Shown here piece after piece: positions 1-5,682 of a DNA stretch of 5,682 nucleotides; the stretch's first letter is position 1; every line of letters begins with the position of its first letter. Made by a program: the position numbers and the translations under genes. The DNA comes from Globobulimina sp. (lineage: Eukaryota; Foraminifera; Rotaliida), in assembly GCA_003354225.1 (NCBI GenBank), contig PIVH01000469.1, forward strand, positions 1 through 5,682, written 5' to 3'. Below the pieces are notes generated by a model. That model was not told where the DNA came from, made no database searches, and saw only the letters and a program-made list of their open reading frames with translations.

Positions 1-1
1 C

Positions 2-970
2 ACCATTGATAAACACCTAATACTAAGAACTGGCGGCCCTAATAAAGAACTATTAAAAATACACGACAAAATAATAAAAAAGTCTACGAAATACCTCAAA
101 AAATTTGCAGCAAATATAAATCAACCTCACACTAAAAATGAGCGGAAATTTATCTCCCACATCACCTCCATCACCACCGCCTATATACTACATCTTGCAT
201 CAATTAAAGCATTCGGTTTGGCGGACTTTAACACTACGAATAAATGGTCGACGCTGTCACGTAAACAAATCACTTTGAACATAAAACAGAGATTACTAAT
301 GAACACAAATAATAATACTAATGAGGGTAAAAAACTAATGGCTGAGGCTGAGGCTGAATATATACAAAATAAACAAAACACATTGACGCAAAATACCATA
401 AAATTCAGCAATCTCAACCATTCCAGCAAACTGAAGACATTTAAAACATACAATAAAAATAAGGACTTTATATTGGATGAGCCCTTCTTAAATTATAATA
501 ATACCATAATGAATAAAAACGAAGCGTTATCACAGTTCTTCTGCAAAATAAATGGTCCCATAGATGATCCTAATGATAATCCCCAAATAAATAATATAAA
601 CGATTTCCAAAAAGTACTTGATATGCCGTTAAATAGCTCCTTGACTTTCATCCCCCAGATACCGACAGAAAACGACCTAGAAACTGCTTGCCAAACATCA
701 CCAACTCCTATATTTACAAATATTGACATGAATGTAGAATATAAAGAGGAGCCCAATTATGACCCCAATTATGTCCCAATAACACAACCAATAATGAATG
801 AATTATATGCACTGGAACACAGTGACCAGGATTATGACAGTGATAATGACGTAATCATAAACATGCCCTCCCAAACCCCGCACACTCCGCCAATCCGTAC
901 TGATCTTGTCGAGAGCGATGAAAAAAAGGAAGTTGCGGATGCCCCAACCTGCCATAACAACATAAACATG
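2..970 (+). other. N-terminal linker of the polyprotein, no recognisable domain
   Basis: Residues 1-323 sit where non-LTR proteins have the stretch between endonuclease and RT. The first 70 residues are Lys-rich and look helical. Residues 95-190 are rich in Asn, Lys and Thr and include a short AEAEAE run from a repeated GCTGAG unit at about 340-357. A segment ending in NEALSQFF (about 521-545) resembles the loosely conserved block just before RT domain 0 in many LINEs. Residues around 270-310 are acidic with Pro/Thr, and a PNYDPNYVP dipeptide-type repeat lies at about 751-777. None of this matches an endonuclease catalytic motif, so that domain is either upstream or absent. Confidence 0.6.
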
Positions 971-3900
971 AATAAAAAGGCCAAATATCACTCCGTTGAG
1001 TTGGCCATTTCCTATGCGAATCAAAATAGTGCCCCAGGATATGATGGGATAAAATCTGTACACCTTAAAACCAACGGACACTCCATAAACGAACTATTAT
1101 GTACAATGTTCAACGTCTGGAACAAATCATTCTTAATTCCATATTATTGGAGGCTCGGCACTGTGATACCAATATTAAAAACAAAAGATGGTGATACGCC
1201 AAACCAATACAGACCCATTACATTACTGCCTATTATATTTAAAACTTATGAAAGACTAATCCTCTGGGAAATGAGTATAAAACACAAATTCAGAAAAAAC
1301 CTACATACACTACAAGGCGGTAACAGGTCCAGAAGAGGGGTGCCGGAGCAGATTGGTTGTATCAATTTGATTGCTGAGACTGCCAAAATGAGAGAGATTC
1401 CCCTTTATTGTGCCCTCCTTGACATCCGAAAGGCATTTGACACAGTGTGGAGGAAAGGGCTCCTCTACAAATTAAATAACCAATTTAAAATACCACTAAA
1501 TCTCTGCAAAATAATTCGGGCGATCTATGATAACTCGCAGTCTGCCATCAGAGATCTACCCTTCATAACAAATAAATTCATACTCCATAATGGTGTGCTG
1601 CAAGGATCAGTACTCTCCCCTGTCCTCTATGCAGCATTTCTTAATGATTTGATTGAAGAATTACAAAACTCAGCATGTGGTGCTGCCTCACCTGACCCCA
1701 ATGAGCCGATTGCATGCACTTTCTATGCCGATGATATCATACTTACCGCAAACAAAATCTCCCACTTAAATAAGCTGTTGAAAATATGCCAGAGCCATAG
1801 CAACCACTGGAAATATAGCTTCAACAACAAAAAATCTAAAACAATTATATACAATGACAATACCCTGAATTATAATGACAATATAAATACTTACAACATG
1901 AATGACATAATGTTAATAAATCACGAATATCATAATATAAATGCGATACAAAATAACAAACCCGCCCCAATGATATTAATGCAAAAACCTATAAATAATA
2001 AAATAATGGCAATAAACATATACAATAAACTGCAGACTTATAATATTGATGATATTCCACACAAACATTTACAACGCTTTTTGGATCATGTCAAATTCTA
2101 TGGCGATATAACCAATAAACCATACCCAATAATGTGGGATAATATTCGTTACGATCGTGGATTTGCGCCGTCTGTAATGCATCTAAAGCTGCGACTGAAT
2201 GGAAAAAGCCTGCACTGCACAACATTTATAAGATATCTTGGTGCTATGTTGTGCAGCTACGACAACACCAACTTGGTGTCGACGGAGTATACGAATGCAG
2301 TGTTTCTGAAAAAACTTGACTCAAAAGCTCACATTTTAGCGACTCTGGATTTCAATCACATTTATATTTCACTCGCAGACAAAATACAAATACTAAAGAC
2401 TTTCTATCTAGTCTACACAGAAATATTTGCCCAAATTCTTGATTGTGACAAAATAAAACTGAAACAAGCCACAGACAAACAACTACAAACAATTTATACA
2501 CAAACAAAAATTAAAAATTTCGTCCCGGCACAACTTTACCTTTGGGCAGGAATCCCCACACCATACGAACGTTGGGTATCGCTAAAAATCTCCTTTTATT
2601 GGAAACTAATAAAAGGAGGGAACATCTCCATGATGCATCAATGGGCAAAGCTCTCCCATATCCATCACCATAAACTCTTCAAACAATACATTGATTTAAA
2701 AAATAAATGGTTGCCGCCGATACGCCTTTCCACAAACAACAACATTACATGGATTGATCCCTTTGACTCCGTTTCCCATTCACATGAACTAAAACCATTA
2801 ATTGTTAAAAATCAACACATCCAAATCATCAATGCATTAAACCACTATCATCCGATCAAAATCCTAAATCATGTCACTGATAACTATAAACCAATGAACT
2901 GCTATGAACTTAATGAATTGGCTGATTATGTAAAGAATGACATGATAGATGTTTACCGTGAGATATTCTATAATTTTAACACCAAAAATAATTACTGTCA
3001 TCTTTGTCACTCCCAAACCAATGTCCCTATTGAATATCATTTAGCAGTGCTTTGCCCAAACCTAAATATCCTAAGACATGAATACTGGAACCATGCATCT
3101 GCAACATTTGCAAAAAGCGGCGCAACAATCAACAAAATACACCATCATCTGTACATGCAAAGATTGATCGAACTATGCCAAAATGTCAATACACAAAAAG
3201 TCCAATTCTGGAATGTCCTCTGTGGTGCTAATATATTTAATACTGACACCAATAAGTTTGCCTACACACACAAACAAATAAACATAAACACAAATAAACA
3301 TACTTTATACAAAGAAGTAGTCTCCCAAACGCACCGATGGCTCACCCACACACTTGACATAAACAGCGGTAATAGCACCATAAGACGTATCCGATCCAAG
3401 CACAATTTAGTCCCCTCAAAAATGATAATATTTCACACACGCAATGATAACTTCCATGAATGGAGATACTACCAACATAAAATCAACGCCAATGACCTCA
3501 TAATTGCCACTGATTCTTCACGCGATCCACAAACAAACACAGCAGGCATAGGCATCTGTATCATCGATGGAAACAGAATACACTGCTTTGCGCAACCTAT
3601 TGGGCCCCAATCCAATCATTATGGCGAACTCTATGCTATCCACAAATCGCAATTTCTCATCAATTACTGCAACATAAATATTTCCAATCGAAGAATCCTA
3701 ATATTTACAGATTCCTTATTTAATTTCCTCCCCCTTATAATCACTCCAAAATATTCAAACAAGAAACCATTATCCATCCTATTCAAAAATACACAAAATT
3801 ATATCAAACGCAATAAAATCATATTATGGAAAGTGAAATCACATACCCAACCCCACCAACAACCGTTTAATATGATTGCAGACATCCTAGCAGACATTGG

Positions 3901-4072
3901 TCGACAACATCCACGCAACTCCAATCTCATCACAACAAACTACAATTCAATCAGATACGCCAAATACAAATCCTTTCTCTATCCACAGGGTATTATACCC
4001 AATGACCTTTATTCTCTCGCCGGGATGTTCAAGCAATCGGTGAGCATGGAGCCAGACTTAGATCCTGGCTGA
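2..4072 (+). CDS. Non-LTR retrotransposon polyprotein: reverse transcriptase, zinc knuckle and RNase H (5' partial)
   Basis: The frame is open from the left edge with no in-frame stop until TGA at 4070-4072 (1356 residues; numbering here starts at base 2). The first in-frame ATG is at 299, but coding character continues upstream, so the true start lies outside the window. Residues 1-320 are an Asn/Lys-rich linker with an acidic, probably disordered stretch at about 270-310. The RT spans about 324-760: PGYDG at 345-349, YRPITLLP at 403-410, motif A DIRKAFD with catalytic Asp474, motif B NGVLQGSVLSP from 530, YADD at 575-578, and RYLG at 744-747. About 111 residues are inserted at 620-730. A CX2CX10HX4C knuckle lies at 999-1018. 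RNase H spans about 1168-1300 with Asp1171, Glu1209, Asp1237, His1281 and Asp1294 all present. The product should copy element RNA into DNA at the target and degrade the RNA strand. The clade is not settled. An integrated or domesticated host RT is possible but less likely. Confidence 0.93.
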   Translation, partial: TIDKHLILRTGGPNKELLKIHDKIIKKSTKYLKKFAANINQPHTKNERKFISHITSITTAYILHLASIKAFGLADFNTTNKWSTLSRKQITLNIKQRLLMNTNNNTNEGKKLMAEAEAEYIQNKQNTLTQNTIKFSNLNHSSKLKTFKTYNKNKDFILDEPFLNYNNTIMNKNEALSQFFCKINGPIDDPNDNPQINNINDFQKVLDMPLNSSLTFIPQIPTENDLETACQTSPTPIFTNIDMNVEYKEEPNYDPNYVPITQPIMNELYALEHSDQDYDSDNDVIINMPSQTPHTPPIRTDLVESDEKKEVADAPTCHNNINMNKKAKYHSVELAISYANQNSAPGYDGIKSVHLKTNGHSINELLCTMFNVWNKSFLIPYYWRLGTVIPILKTKDGDTPNQYRPITLLPIIFKTYERLILWEMSIKHKFRKNLHTLQGGNRSRRGVPEQIGCINLIAETAKMREIPLYCALLDIRKAFDTVWRKGLLYKLNNQFKIPLNLCKIIRAIYDNSQSAIRDLPFITNKFILHNGVLQGSVLSPVLYAAFLNDLIEELQNSACGAASPDPNEPIACTFYADDIILTANKISHLNKLLKICQSHSNHWKYSFNNKKSKTIIYNDNTLNYNDNINTYNMNDIMLINHEYHNINAIQNNKPAPMILMQKPINNKIMAINIYNKLQTYNIDDIPHKHLQRFLDHVKFYGDITNKPYPIMWDNIRYDRGFAPSVMHLKLRLNGKSLHCTTFIRYLGAMLCSYDNTNLVSTEYTNAVFLKKLDSKAHILATLDFNHIYISLADKIQILKTFYLVYTEIFAQILDCDKIKLKQATDKQLQTIYTQTKIKNFVPAQLYLWAGIPTPYERWVSLKISFYWKLIKGGNISMMHQWAKLSHIHHHKLFKQYIDLKNKWLPPIRLSTNNNITWIDPFDSVSHSHELKPLIVKNQHIQIINALNHYHPIKILNHVTDNYKPMNCYELNELADYVKNDMIDVYREIFYNFNTKNNYCHLCHSQTNVPIEYHLAVLCPNLNILRHEYWNHASATFAKSGATINKIHHHLYMQRLIELCQNVNTQKVQFWNVLCGANIFNTDTNKFAYTHKQININTNKHTLYKEVVSQTHRWLTHTLDINSGNSTIRRIRSKHNLVPSKMIIFHTRNDNFHEWRYYQHKINANDLIIATDSSRDPQTNTAGIGICIIDGNRIHCFAQPIGPQSNHYGELYAIHKSQFLINYCNINISNRRILIFTDSLFNFLPLIITPKYSNKKPLSILFKNTQNYIKRNKIILWKVKSHTQPHQQPFNMIADILADIGRQHPRNSNLITTNYNSIRYAKYKSFLYPQGIIPNDLYSLAGMFKQSVSMEPDLDPG
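971..2290 (+). other. Reverse transcriptase domain, motifs 0 to 7
   Basis: The RT motifs appear in order: PGYDGI (about 1034-1051), YRPITLLP (1208-1231), LLDIRKAFDTVW with the first catalytic Asp at 1421-1423, NGVLQGSVLSPVL (1589 onward), FYADDIIL with the catalytic Asp pair at 1730-1735, the SKTIIYN block ending near 1855, and FIRYLGAML with YLG at 2234-2242. All three catalytic aspartates are present and there is no frameshift. The motif spelling is that of the Jockey/I/Tad/R1 side of non-LTR RTs, and differs from group II intron or retroviral enzymes. The spacing is normal except between motifs 6 and 7, where a long extra segment is present. Confidence 0.93.
1859..2191 (+). other. About 111-residue insertion between RT motifs 6 and 7
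   Basis: Between the SKTIIYND block and RLNGKSLH, where typical non-LTR RTs have roughly 15-30 residues, this protein has about 111. The first half (about 1859-2000) is strongly Asn/Tyr/Ile-rich and looks low-complexity. The second half (about 2020-2175) is more balanced, with aromatic, basic and acidic residues (for example HKHLQRFLDHVKFYGD) that could fold. I recognise no domain in it. It stays in frame and contains no GT...AG signal pair that would clearly make it an intron, though an unspliced in-frame intron cannot be wholly excluded. Confidence 0.6.
2996..3055 (+). other. Zinc-knuckle-like motif CX2CX10HX4C
   Basis: Cys999 and Cys1002, His1013 and Cys1018 give a CX2CX10HX4C pattern followed by PNL and basic/aromatic residues. 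Many non-LTR proteins have this kind of Cys/His block after the RT thumb and before RNase H (CxxC...EHLxxxCP style). It is probably a small zinc-binding fold that contacts nucleic acid, needed for retrotransposition in studied LINEs. The residues are seen directly; the zinc-binding role is inferred from family resemblance. Confidence 0.7.
3503..3905 (+). other. RNase H domain
   Basis: A type I RNase H fold is indicated by IATDSS (catalytic Asp codon 3512-3514), a glycine-rich AGIGICIID strand, GELYAIH (Glu codon 3626-3628), IFTDSL (Asp codon 3710-3712), the KSHTQ histidine (codon 3842-3844) and NMIADILAD (Asp codon 3881-3883). All four acidic catalytic residues and the histidine are present, so the domain is predicted active. 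It would remove element RNA from the RNA-DNA hybrid. About 56 residues follow to the stop with no recognisable domain. Confidence 0.9.
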
Positions 4073-4333
4073 ATGTTCCCCCACTACTATACAATCTACA
4101 AAATAAAATGATATATACGATGTAAAAGAAATAAAATTGCAAACAATAAGATGAAAAATAAATAACCATGGAAATGCACCTAATCAGTCATCATTGTGAA
4201 TGAAAGAAAAGGGAAGAAATGGCTGAAATGATCTGTATTGGAGGAAGAACAAACAATATGTGTATAAGATAAAAATAGATATGCACAAGAATAAAAATTG
4301 ATTGGTTGATCTATTAATTCGGGGCGGAATCAT
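4073..4333 (+). other. Probable 3' untranslated region of the LINE
   Basis: After the stop codon there is no further coding signal. The + strand is A-rich and T-poor, like the coding strand upstream, and this bias holds until about 4330. Four AATAAA hexamers lie in it. The assignment rests on position and on this shared base skew; the exact end of the element is not seen. Confidence 0.5.
4102..4162 (+). promoter_or_regulatory. Cluster of candidate polyadenylation signals
   Basis: AATAAA occurs at 4102-4107, 4130-4135 and 4157-4162, within 90 bases after the stop codon; a further copy is at 4290-4295. The spacing suits a 3'-end signal for the element mRNA. In sequence this AT-rich such hexamers are also expected by chance, so the call is weak. 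Confidence 0.35.
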
Positions 4334-4359
4334 CCTTTTTCTTTTTATTGATGTTCCGC
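4324..4359 (+). other. Stem-loop near the presumed LINE 3' end
   Basis: GCGGAA (4324-4329), a bulged T at 4330 and CATC (4331-4334) pair with GATGTTCCGC (4350-4359), giving a 10-bp stem with one bulge around a 15-base T-rich loop. It is GC-rich in an AT-rich setting. Some LINE reverse transcriptases recognise a 3'-terminal stem-loop in their RNA, and this one sits where the base composition changes, but that role is inferred. Confidence 0.45.
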
Positions 4360-4510
4360 TTGTTTTTTGCCGCCTTTTCACATGGACCTTGTTTTCGATT
4401 TTCTCAAATATAAATTGATAATTTGCTTGATTTTGTATCTTTGTGGTTATTGATCGTATGCAATTGTAACTTTGTACTAATCATATTTGGTTTATTTGCT
4501 GTGTTTGTGT
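4360..4510. other. T-rich spacer with no gene or recognised signal
   Basis: This stretch is T- and TG-rich on the + strand, the opposite skew to the sequence before 4330. No open frame of note, RNA gene or repeat was recognised in it. It may be flanking genomic DNA between the LINE and the inverted-repeat element, or the outer part of that element. Confidence 0.4.
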
Positions 4511-4592
4511 GTCATTATTTTTCACCGGGAGGTTTTTAAAACTGTTATTTTGGGTATCAAATTAAATCACCTACCTCCACTATACCTCCACT
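4511..4592 (-). repeat. Repeat family copy 1, inverted, with doubled GGAGGTA core
   Basis: Read on the minus strand, positions 4592-4571 give a 22-base core of two GGAGGTA-type units that matches 4965-4986 at 21 of 22 positions. Past the core, the minus strand continues through an AT-rich stretch, then TTTTAAAAAC and a CCCGG-containing block near 4524-4540. The block resembles the region after the core in the copy at the right edge. The core is well supported; the outer extent to about 4511 is an approximate by-eye alignment. Confidence 0.6.
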
Positions 4593-4593
4593 T

Positions 4594-4879
4594 AGTCAAC
4601 TACCACAACATGGCGTCTTTGCCTCTAAAGTGAAGACGACGTAATCTTATGCAGTCACAAGTCCATGGACCAATGCTATGGCAATTTAAGAGACCTGGAA
4701 ATGGTGTGGATGGGCAAAACATACTCATTGGAACAAAATACTCATTGTAATCTGCGAGGATTTGATAATATCAAGTGCATGGATTTTTTTTACAATTTAT
4801 TTGTTTTGTTTTGTTTACAATTTGTGATGTGTTTACTGTGTTTGCGATGTAGTGTTTGTGGTGACAGATGGCAGAGGCT
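4594..4879 (+). repeat. Left arm of a long inverted repeat
   Basis: This arm is the reverse complement of 5163-5376. Over 209 aligned bases I count about 3 mismatches. It has three segments the other arm lacks: 9 bases at 4601-4609, 56 bases at 4667-4722 and 12 bases at 4749-4760. It has one fewer TTTTG unit in the pentamer run near 4799-4816. Two ACTCATTG words lie at 4723-4730 and 4740-4747. An open frame of 93 codons starting at 4665 crosses it but shows no protein-like features. Confidence 0.93.
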
Positions 4880-5162
4880 ACAGGTAAATAATGTACCTAC
4901 TCGATTTTTGACGATACGGTGCAGTTTCGCGAGGATTGGCGACTAAATTGTGGAGGAGATTGTCAGTGGAGGTATGGTGGAGGTAGAAATTGGTGAAAAT
5001 TGGATTTTTAAAAACAGTTTCGTGAAATTTTTTTTTGATAGAAATATGCAGAATTGAATTAGAAATATTACGCACCAGAAAGAATTTAGATTGCATCATT
5101 ATTGCGAATGTTATGGTCATTTTGATTTTTCAGATTAGCACATTCTATTGGACAAAATCCAA
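4880..5162. other. Loop between the inverted arms, no gene
   Basis: These 283 bases separate the two arms. The second copy of the GGAGGTA-core repeat occupies 4965-5094. The left part (4880-4964) and the right part (5095-5162) have no recognised content apart from an intron-like GT (4884) and AG (5133) pair. Short open frames on both strands overlap here but look like chance frames. Confidence 0.6.
4965..5094 (+). repeat. Repeat family copy 2, direct, inside the loop
   Basis: It starts with a 22-base core of two GGAGGTA-type units (4965-4986), then TTTTTAAAAACAG, a T9 run near 5028-5036, then GCAGAATTGAATTA, GCACC and AAAGAATTTA. The same landmarks in the same order, at similar spacing, are found at 5567-5682. 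The alignment has several indels and substitutions, so the copies are diverged. The shared order of landmarks is the evidence; no product is encoded. Confidence 0.7.
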
Positions 5163-5376
5163 AGCCTCTGCCATCTGTCACCACAAACACTACATCGCAA
5201 ACACACTAAACACATCACAAATTGTAAACAAAACAAAACAAAACAAATAAATTGTAAAAAAAATCCATGCACTTGATATTATCAAAACAATGAGTATTTT
5301 GTTCCAATGAGTATGGACTTGTGACTGCATAAGATTACGTCGTCTTCTCTTTCGAGGCAAAGACGCCATGTTGACT
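5163..5376 (-). repeat. Right arm of the long inverted repeat
   Basis: Reverse-complement partner of 4594-4879. It is the more compact arm, lacking the three extra segments of the left arm, and it has one additional pentamer in its AAAAC-type run (about 5226-5247). The match is continuous from AGCCTCTGCC at 5163 to the GTTGACT end at 5370-5376, after which similarity to the left arm stops. No gene is seen in it. Confidence 0.93.
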
Positions 5377-5566
5377 CACATCGACATTGTTTTGAGATTT
5401 GTCATTATAATGTACCAATATCACCATTTTTCGAATTTCATCGTTCTTGGTCGTAAAACTTTAATACTTTCAAACAATCATAATTAGTATATATGCTATA
5501 CCTGTGCACTGCTATGAGGTTCTAGAACTGCTTGCAAGCCGGTATACCTTCAGTTTTTGCAATATT
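5377..5566. other. Unpaired segment between the right arm and the last repeat copy
   Basis: These 190 bases have no counterpart on the left side of the structure, where the arm directly abuts the GGAGGTA core. No open frame or RNA gene was recognised. The only notable feature is a cluster of three perfect short palindromes at 5520-5548. Confidence 0.5.
5520..5548. repeat. Cluster of three short perfect palindromes
   Basis: TTCTAGAA (5520-5527), GCTTGCAAGC (5530-5539) and GGTATACC (5541-5548) are each exact palindromes, separated by only 2 and 1 bases. They could be dyad binding sites or small structural elements close to the end of the mobile element. No function can be read from the sequence. 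Confidence 0.5.
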
Positions 5567-5682
5567 GGAGGTAAGTGGAGGTAGATGTCAATTTTTTTTA
5601 AACTCGCCGGGACAATTTTTTTTTCTGGATTAGCTGTAGAATTCAATTATACACATTTAGCACCCAAAAGAATTTAAATAGC
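5567..5682 (+). repeat. Repeat family copy 3, direct, running off the right edge
   Basis: It begins with the doubled GGAGGTA core (5567-5584) and continues through TTTTTTTTAAAC, a GCCGGG block, a T9 run, GTAGAATTCAATTA, GCACC and AAAAGAATTTA. It is a diverged direct repeat of 4965-5094, offset by about 600 bases. The window ends inside or just after it, so its full length is unknown. Confidence 0.7.

Larger units (their letters stand above)
1..4333 (+). mobile_element. Non-LTR (LINE-type) retrotransposon, 5'-truncated by the window
   Basis: The element is defined by one open frame encoding reverse transcriptase followed by a CCHC-type knuckle and RNase H, with no integrase or protease motifs and no long terminal repeats in view. 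That is the layout of RNase H-bearing non-LTR clades such as Tad, I, R1 or LOA. Such elements move by target-primed reverse transcription: a nick in chromosomal DNA primes copying of the element RNA. The 5' part, which should hold the endonuclease and perhaps a gag-like ORF1, lies left of the window. The right end is inferred, not seen: it is placed near a hairpin and a sharp A-rich to T-rich switch at about 4330-4335. No poly(A) tail, short terminal tandem repeat or target-site duplication was found, so the boundary may be off by some hundreds of bases. Confidence 0.8.
4571..5584. mobile_element. Putative non-autonomous foldback/MITE-like element
   Basis: The segment begins and ends with inverted copies of the doubled GGAGGTA core (4571-4592 and 5567-5584) and contains a much longer, nearly perfect inverted repeat (arms 4594-4879 and 5163-5376). 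No transposase is encoded. Together these suggest a foldback or MITE-like element, or one such element inserted next to others of the same family. Alternative boundaries are 4571-4986, bounded by the best-matching pair of cores, or only the long arms 4594-5376. No convincing target-site duplication flanks any of these, so the unit that actually moved is unclear. Confidence 0.45.

Noticed and set aside
218-220. TTG as the start codon of the large coding region
   Set aside because: The same frame is open without a stop back to position 2, and the upstream residues have the same composition, so this is not a real start.
181-1081. Reverse-strand open frames at 181-453, 493-756 and 803-1081
   Set aside because: They lie antisense within the RT polyprotein frame, have no motifs, and their hydrophobic look comes from reading A-rich codons in reverse.
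2612-2632. AAAAGGAGGG followed by ATG, like a bacterial ribosome binding site
   Set aside because: It is inside the polyprotein frame between RT and zinc knuckle in a eukaryotic element; the match is coincidental.
4184-4381. Reverse-strand open frame of 65 codons
   Set aside because: It spans the presumed LINE 3' end and its hairpin, has low-complexity composition and no recognisable domain.
4665-5250. Short open frames at 4665-4946 (+), 4878-5120 (-) and 5035-5250 (+)
   Set aside because: They cross the inverted arms and loop. The 4665-4946 frame runs through the 56- and 12-base segments missing from the other arm, and none resembles a protein.
4571-5376. Target-site duplications around the inverted-repeat structure
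   Set aside because: The flanks of each candidate boundary pair (4594/5376, 4571/4986, 4571/5584) were compared and no convincing direct repeat was found.
4594-5376. Long terminal repeats or a CRISPR array
   Set aside because: The long repeats are inverted, not direct, and there is no regular repeat-spacer pattern; the only direct copies are two diverged ones about 600 bases apart.
1-5682. tRNA, rRNA or other structured RNA genes
   Set aside because: No cloverleaf with conserved A and B box sequences and no rRNA-like conserved stretch was recognised on either strand by eye.

Overview
This window looks like an AT-rich eukaryotic genome segment, and nothing in it looks bacterial. It holds one very long, intact open frame with the motifs of a non-LTR (LINE-type) retrotransposon polyprotein, followed by about 1.6 kb of non-coding, repeat-derived DNA. 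The low GC, the Asn/Lys/Ile/Tyr-rich protein and the style of the flanking repeats would fit an AT-rich early-diverging fungus (for example a glomeromycotan) or a protist. That placement is an impression and cannot be settled from the sequence alone.

Positions 1-4072 are coding on the + strand. The frame is open from the left edge (first complete codon at position 2) to a TGA at 4070-4072, giving 1356 residues with the N-terminus cut off by the window. In order it carries: a low-complexity N-terminal linker; an acidic disordered stretch; a reverse transcriptase with all main motifs, including YADD; an unusual insertion of about 111 residues between RT motifs 6 and 7; a long thumb/linker; a CX2CX10HX4C zinc knuckle; and an RNase H domain with a complete catalytic set. 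The apurinic-type endonuclease expected in such elements would lie upstream of the window.

Positions 4073 to about 4333 are probably the 3' untranslated end of the element: A-rich, with four AATAAA hexamers, ending near a stem-loop (4324-4359). There the + strand switches abruptly from A-rich to T-rich.

Positions 4511-5682 are a nested repeat structure with no convincing gene. Two nearly identical inverted arms (4594-4879 and 5163-5376; about 3 mismatches over 209 aligned bases plus four indels) flank a 283-base loop. A second repeat, marked by a doubled GGAGGTA-type core, occurs three times: inverted at about 4511-4592, direct inside the loop at 4965-5094, and direct at 5567-5682, running off the right edge. 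This resembles a foldback/MITE-like non-autonomous element or nested copies of one. It has no coding capacity and no target-site duplication that I can identify.

The two parts are not obviously linked. The LINE supplies RT and RNase H for its own target-primed retrotransposition. The inverted-repeat region is more likely a separate mobile or structural element next to it. A transcript across the inverted repeat would fold into a long hairpin.
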